A stretch of DNA of 64,000 bases from Lentinus brumalis. Its lineage: Eukaryota; Basidiomycota; Agaricomycetes; Polyporales; Polyporaceae. How positions within the stretch are numbered: the stretch's first letter is position 1; the number at the start of each line of letters is the position of its first letter. Below the pieces are notes generated by a model that saw nothing but the letters and a program-made list of their open reading frames with translations, was not told the origin of the DNA and did not search any database. Made by a program: the position numbers and the translations under genes. Positions 60,080 to 64,000 of the stretch are shown here, piece after piece. The stretch is from positions 620,001-684,000 of the forward strand of contig MARA01000005.1 in NCBI GenBank assembly GCA_001792895.1. The letters are read 5' to 3'.

Positions 60080-62423
60080 CGCGAACGGGAGCCTGTAGAT
60101 GCCAGCGACGCGTTCGGTATGAGCGACTGAACAATCTCCTCTCGGAGTCGCTATGATCGAGACCGGCAATTGATCATATTCCGATCGGAGAGACGTGTGT
60201 ATGCCTTTAACTTCTATAAGTATGTATAGGAGTGCGGGTATGTACGTACACGTACCCGCAAGTACGTCCTGTAGTTCTCTCATGCACGGCCGGGTCTCCA
60301 TGCCGATGCCAAGGAGGAGGAGGAGCAGGGATCTCTTTGAAACAACTGCAAGACCCCAATCTGTCCGTCTTGAGTTTTCTTGGAGTTGAGGATTTGAACA
60401 AGGCGTGAAGGCTGTTCGAATTCGTGAGCAGACCTGAATGAAACGTCCTCCCCGAAGTTTCGTCCTGAATAGGTCTGCGAATTGCAATCAATGAATGGTG
60501 ACGGAGGAAGAGGGGAGGGGAGGAGGAGGGAGACCTAGGTCGAGGGCCTGTCTAGCTCGGGATGACGGGTTGTGCGCCAGCCTTCAGCTGAACGAGACCG
60601 TGCGCGGAATGCGACGCAGGCGACGAGTAAGTAGGACATAAGTATGTGGGATTTTGGGCGAGCCGCGATGAGTTCGATATGCTGGCTAGGGCTGCAGTGG
60701 ACGCGACTGATTTGTCAGGCCAGAATGGCCACGAGTCCTCGACATTTCAGCATTGTCGATTCTGACACCGTATGTATCCCAGAAATCACCCTGAGGTCAG
60801 CTTTCGTGCTCTGGAGGGAAATCCTCGCTTGCCCAGTCCGGCCTCCTGCGAGCTGTCCCGCTACTCGCGCCGCCCGCCCGCCCGCCCGCCTGGTCGATCT
60901 TGCGCTTGCGCATCTCGCAACGCCGCCCGCGAACGAGCATCGGGGAGGCGTCCAAGGACGGCAGTGAGAGCGGCCCGCTATCGAGCGTATCTTCGATGAC
61001 TTCATATGCAACGCGGAGTGCCTCGTCGTCGAGCACATCTGAGAGTACGTCCGAGCTGACGAGCAGAGCGCGTCCAGTCGAGCCAACCACACTGCGCAAC
61101 GGCGGGAAAGCGTCAGCAGAATGCGTGGCGTACCATCATCTTGTAGCCTCTTGCTGAGCAGAGGGAGTGGACAAAGGAAGCAGTAGAGCACGGACGCGCC
61201 ATACTTCAGCGTCGCCGGGTCCGCGGACGCCGTGACTGGGTCGCGGGCAGAGATGGTCACGGTCGGTGACGCGGACGAGGCGGCGGCGGCGGGGCGTTGC
61301 GTCATCGATCGCTCGTGTCTCACGCTCTTCTCGCCCTCGCTCTGTGCTCTTGACGTCTGCCACAGCGCAAGGAGCACTCTTGCATTCAAGTTCTCTGCCT
61401 ACGCACTACGCTGCCTCCCGCGCCGGCCGTGTCCACGCGCTGTCCATGCTCTTGCCCGCCGCTGCTCTACACTCGAACGTCGCGGAGCACACCTCCGACC
61501 CATGTCTGCCCGGTCGGCATCGGTAAAGGTGAGCAAGAGCCGTCGCACAAACATTGAAACAACCGACAGACTTACCGCGACTGCTCCGGGATTGTGTACG
61601 CTACGCGACGAGCTGCATATACAAAGGTATGTATTACATCTACGAGCCCGTCTCTCCCTCGCGCTCTCCCTCCGTCCGTCTCTCTGTCGTCCGCCACCTC
61701 TCGAGTATGTTCCTGTCGAGAACAGGTCAGCATCACCAGGAGACGCGAGTGCTAACTCACCGAGTTCGAGACGCACCCAGCCTGCAACCAGCGGCGCATC
61801 AGTAAGTGCCCTCGTTCACAAGGTACGTAGTAAGTGCTGACCTCTGCAGATGAACCCGTCCCCGGGGACGTCCGTGACCGACGACGCGGACACACGCCTG
61901 GCGTGTCTGTGCGTCGAACGAACGGAGCACGTCAGCCAACGCAAGGTGAGCAAGTACGAGACAGCGGACGCGACGACTCACCTCCATGCAGCAGCGCAGA
62001 GCGTCGACCAGGCTGCACGACGCTTGCGTAGGTCAGCGCAGCTCGTATGCGCAGAATCTCAGTGCTCACCTCGAGTTCACCCTGCGCCGGCGGACGGCGA
62101 CATGGGGGCGCGGGACAAGGTGAGTGGACGACCTTAAGCACCAGGGGAGCTACCTTATCATATGAACACTGCCCGATAGGAACGCAAGTCAGGTGACGGT
62201 CATAGACTTTCTATCTATGGGGAACCCATACTGAGATCGCCAGCTGGCAGCAGGAACAGAAGGAACTCCCGGTTCCTTGTAGCTGTGTCTTCCGGCATCG
62301 CATCAAATTCTGTCCTGGTTATCGTGTGAAGTACTGTCCGCACCCTTGAACGCCGCCGATGACACGGATATAAGTCTCACAAGCAAGTGTCCGAGTTCCC
62401 AACATCCTTTCCCGCCCGTCGAC
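60080..62423. other. Gap with an uncertain minus-strand gene
   Basis: Minus-strand frames at 61389-60715 and 61099-60797 look partly protein-like: an alanine/serine-rich start with a hydrophobic segment (YGASVLYCFLCPLPLL), then VVGSTGRALLVSSDVLSDVL and a charged part. They lie in different frames and the only obvious donor does not join them in phase. I do not call a gene. The last few hundred bases are upstream of the DUF4419 gene. Confidence 0.35.
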
Positions 62424-64000
62424 ATGCCGGTGACTTTCGATGTCGCCCAGAAAGTGCCTTCGGCCTATCAGTTGAAGAGGCAGCCTCTCGACCATCTCGA
62501 CGTCTTGAGAGAGGCGTGTGATGATCAGGCATCACGATGCCGCGACATGCTGCAGACCTCCATCACCCGCGATAATATCGCCAACCTCGTACCAAGGAGC
62601 AACGGTTTCGTGCACGCCGCGCTGGAGGCCTACGGAGGACATCATCATCTACGAATTCGGTAAGTGCACATCGTTGTATTCCTCGCGGGTGAGCCCGACT
62701 GACGAGGTGTTCCTCCCAGGCCAGACGACGTGTGGTTGGCTATCCTTACCCAGCTGAGCTTCTAGTACGTGCCGAAGTTTCTGCACAACGTCGATGGGTC
62801 CCCGTCGCTGACTCAATTGTTGTGCAGTGTGAACGGACACGCGGAAGAGCTGCGTTCTTACTTCGTTGCGCATCAAGGGAAGAAGAAGCTCGTGGTGACA
62901 ACATCCGGGGATCGCTACTCGAACGACTACGCTAGCATCTCGCGCCAATTCACATCCCTGATCCACGAAAATGTATGCTCCTCGTCGTGCTCGCATCATC
63001 GACGTCTTCCATGATCCATCTGACTTGTCACCCAGGTCGTGGACAGCACACTCGTTGAGTGGATACTCCCGGACTTTACTAGCACCACCTGGCACGACCG
63101 TACGATCGGGTCTATGGTCATGATGTCCACTTTGAAAGCGTGCGTCTCTCCTGAACCTGTCGCGCTTCCGTCACACTAACCCAAGTTCCCTTGCCACAGA
63201 TATTTCGAGTACTTCGTCTCCATCGAGTGCGGGATCCCGACCGTGACACTCGAAGGCGAGAAAGCCGACTGGGAGGAGATACACCGCCGCCTCTACCGGC
63301 TCTACGAGCTCGGCGACGAGCCCTCCGTATGGGCCGACATGCTGCGCCCCATCCTCAGCCGCTTCGTCGACGCGTTCGACGGCAAGCCCGACGTCCAGTT
63401 CTGGGAGCGCGTCGCGTACCAGAGCACAGTGTCGTGCGGGGAGCTCGCATTGAGCGGCTGGATCACCGCGTTCTGCTTGTGGTCGCCGGAAGGCAAGTGG
63501 TTGCCATGGGAAAGCTTGCCAGCTATCCCAAAGCAGCCCCGGTTCCGCCTCCTGTCGTGCGTCCGCCGTGGAAGGAGCCTGTCGAGGCTGGTGGCCCGCC
63601 CAAGGGAAATGCTTTGACACGGGCGGGGAAACGGCTCTCGAGGGCTTGGCCTGCACTGCTGGGCCGAAAGAGCGGCGAAAGACGCAAGGTGGTATACGAG
63701 CCTTTGTCTCAGAAAACTTCAGAGCACGGGGCGGTGGAGGCATCGAATGAGTCAGCACAAGAGAAGCCACAACGCAGCTTGGTCGAACACGGTGAGCACT
63801 CGCCCTGAGGGCGCTCGATGTCTTGAATCGTGCTCATGGAAGGGTAACTCGAATGCAGGTCGACATGGAGGCCTCGAAATCGATGGCGTTCAGTACTGCA
63901 CCATCCCCACCGACTCGCTCCCAGCTGGATACAGCGAGGTCGACGTCATCGTGGTCGATAATGGCAAAGCCCTATATTGTAAGATGGTCGCGGGGCATGT
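62424..64000 (+). CDS. DUF4419 domain protein (runs off the right edge)
   Basis: Exons give MPVTFDVAQKVPSAYQLKRQ, a NGFVHAALEAYGGHHHLRIR block, PDDVWLAILTQLSFYVNGHA, EELRSYFVAHQGKKKLVV, HENVVDSTLVEWILPDFTST and CGIPTVTLEGEKADWEEI, then LSGWITAFCLWSPEGKW. After an insertion rich in proline and basic residues, LEIDGVQYCTIPTDSLPAGY completes the family pattern at 63865-64000. DUF4419 proteins are common in Agaricomycetes and have no known function. The insertion (about 63500-63800) is in a different frame from the preceding exon, and no normal-length intron joins them. A 26-base gap with GT and AG ends (63497-63522) would. The 3' end is outside the window. Confidence 0.82.

Noticed and set aside
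60715..61389. 224-residue minus frame
   Set aside because: Only its first part looks protein-like and the rest is arginine/alanine-rich from GC-rich DNA; exon joins do not stay in phase.

Overview
This window is nuclear DNA of a filamentous basidiomycete, most likely an Agaricomycete and possibly a wood-decay species. The evidence is GC-rich DNA, genes split by many 50-100 bp introns with CTRAY-type branch points, Plavaka and Tad1-like transposons, fungal-restricted families (DUF6698-like, DUF4419, BTB and F-box proteins) and two aryl-alcohol-dehydrogenase-type reductases. All family names come from recognised motifs; no search was run.

Left third (1-20.5 kb): nested mobile elements. A decayed Tad1-like LINE (RT, RNase H, poly-A) enters from the left edge and ends at 3144. 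A probable 8.7 kb DNA transposon (about 3796-12539) carries two head-to-head genes: an intact nine-exon DUF6698-like gene and a Plavaka transposase broken by two 1-nt deletions. A 905 bp element with 20 bp perfect inverted repeats sits in its left end. A second LINE (13.35-20.47 kb) has ORF1 and ORF2, each with a plausible spliceosomal intron, and a degenerate RNase H-like fold between endonuclease and RT. A 1552 bp element with an 8 bp target duplication interrupts its zinc knuckle.

Middle (20.5-43 kb): relics of a small-secreted-protein gene and an ABC transporter, then mostly ordinary genes: a nuclear-looking protein of unknown function, a BTB protein, an intact ten-cysteine secreted protein, an F-box protein, an aldo-keto reductase, a GH47 alpha-mannosidase with one apparent frameshift, an S28 serine peptidase, an intron-containing tRNA-Asp and the tRNA m7G methyltransferase subunit Trm82.

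Right (41.5-64 kb): a tandem array of three secreted type-B carboxylesterase genes in graded decay. Copy 1 lost its first exon and nucleophile-elbow glycine. Copy 2 carries an internal inversion and an antisense LINE insertion with loss of about 0.9 kb. Copy 3 is intact with 15 exons. Beyond it lie sparse sequence, a second F-box gene, a second reductase and a DUF4419 gene running off the right edge.

The most unusual items are the two-gene Plavaka element, the intron-bearing LINE with its displaced RNase H-like domain, and the inverted exon in esterase copy 2.
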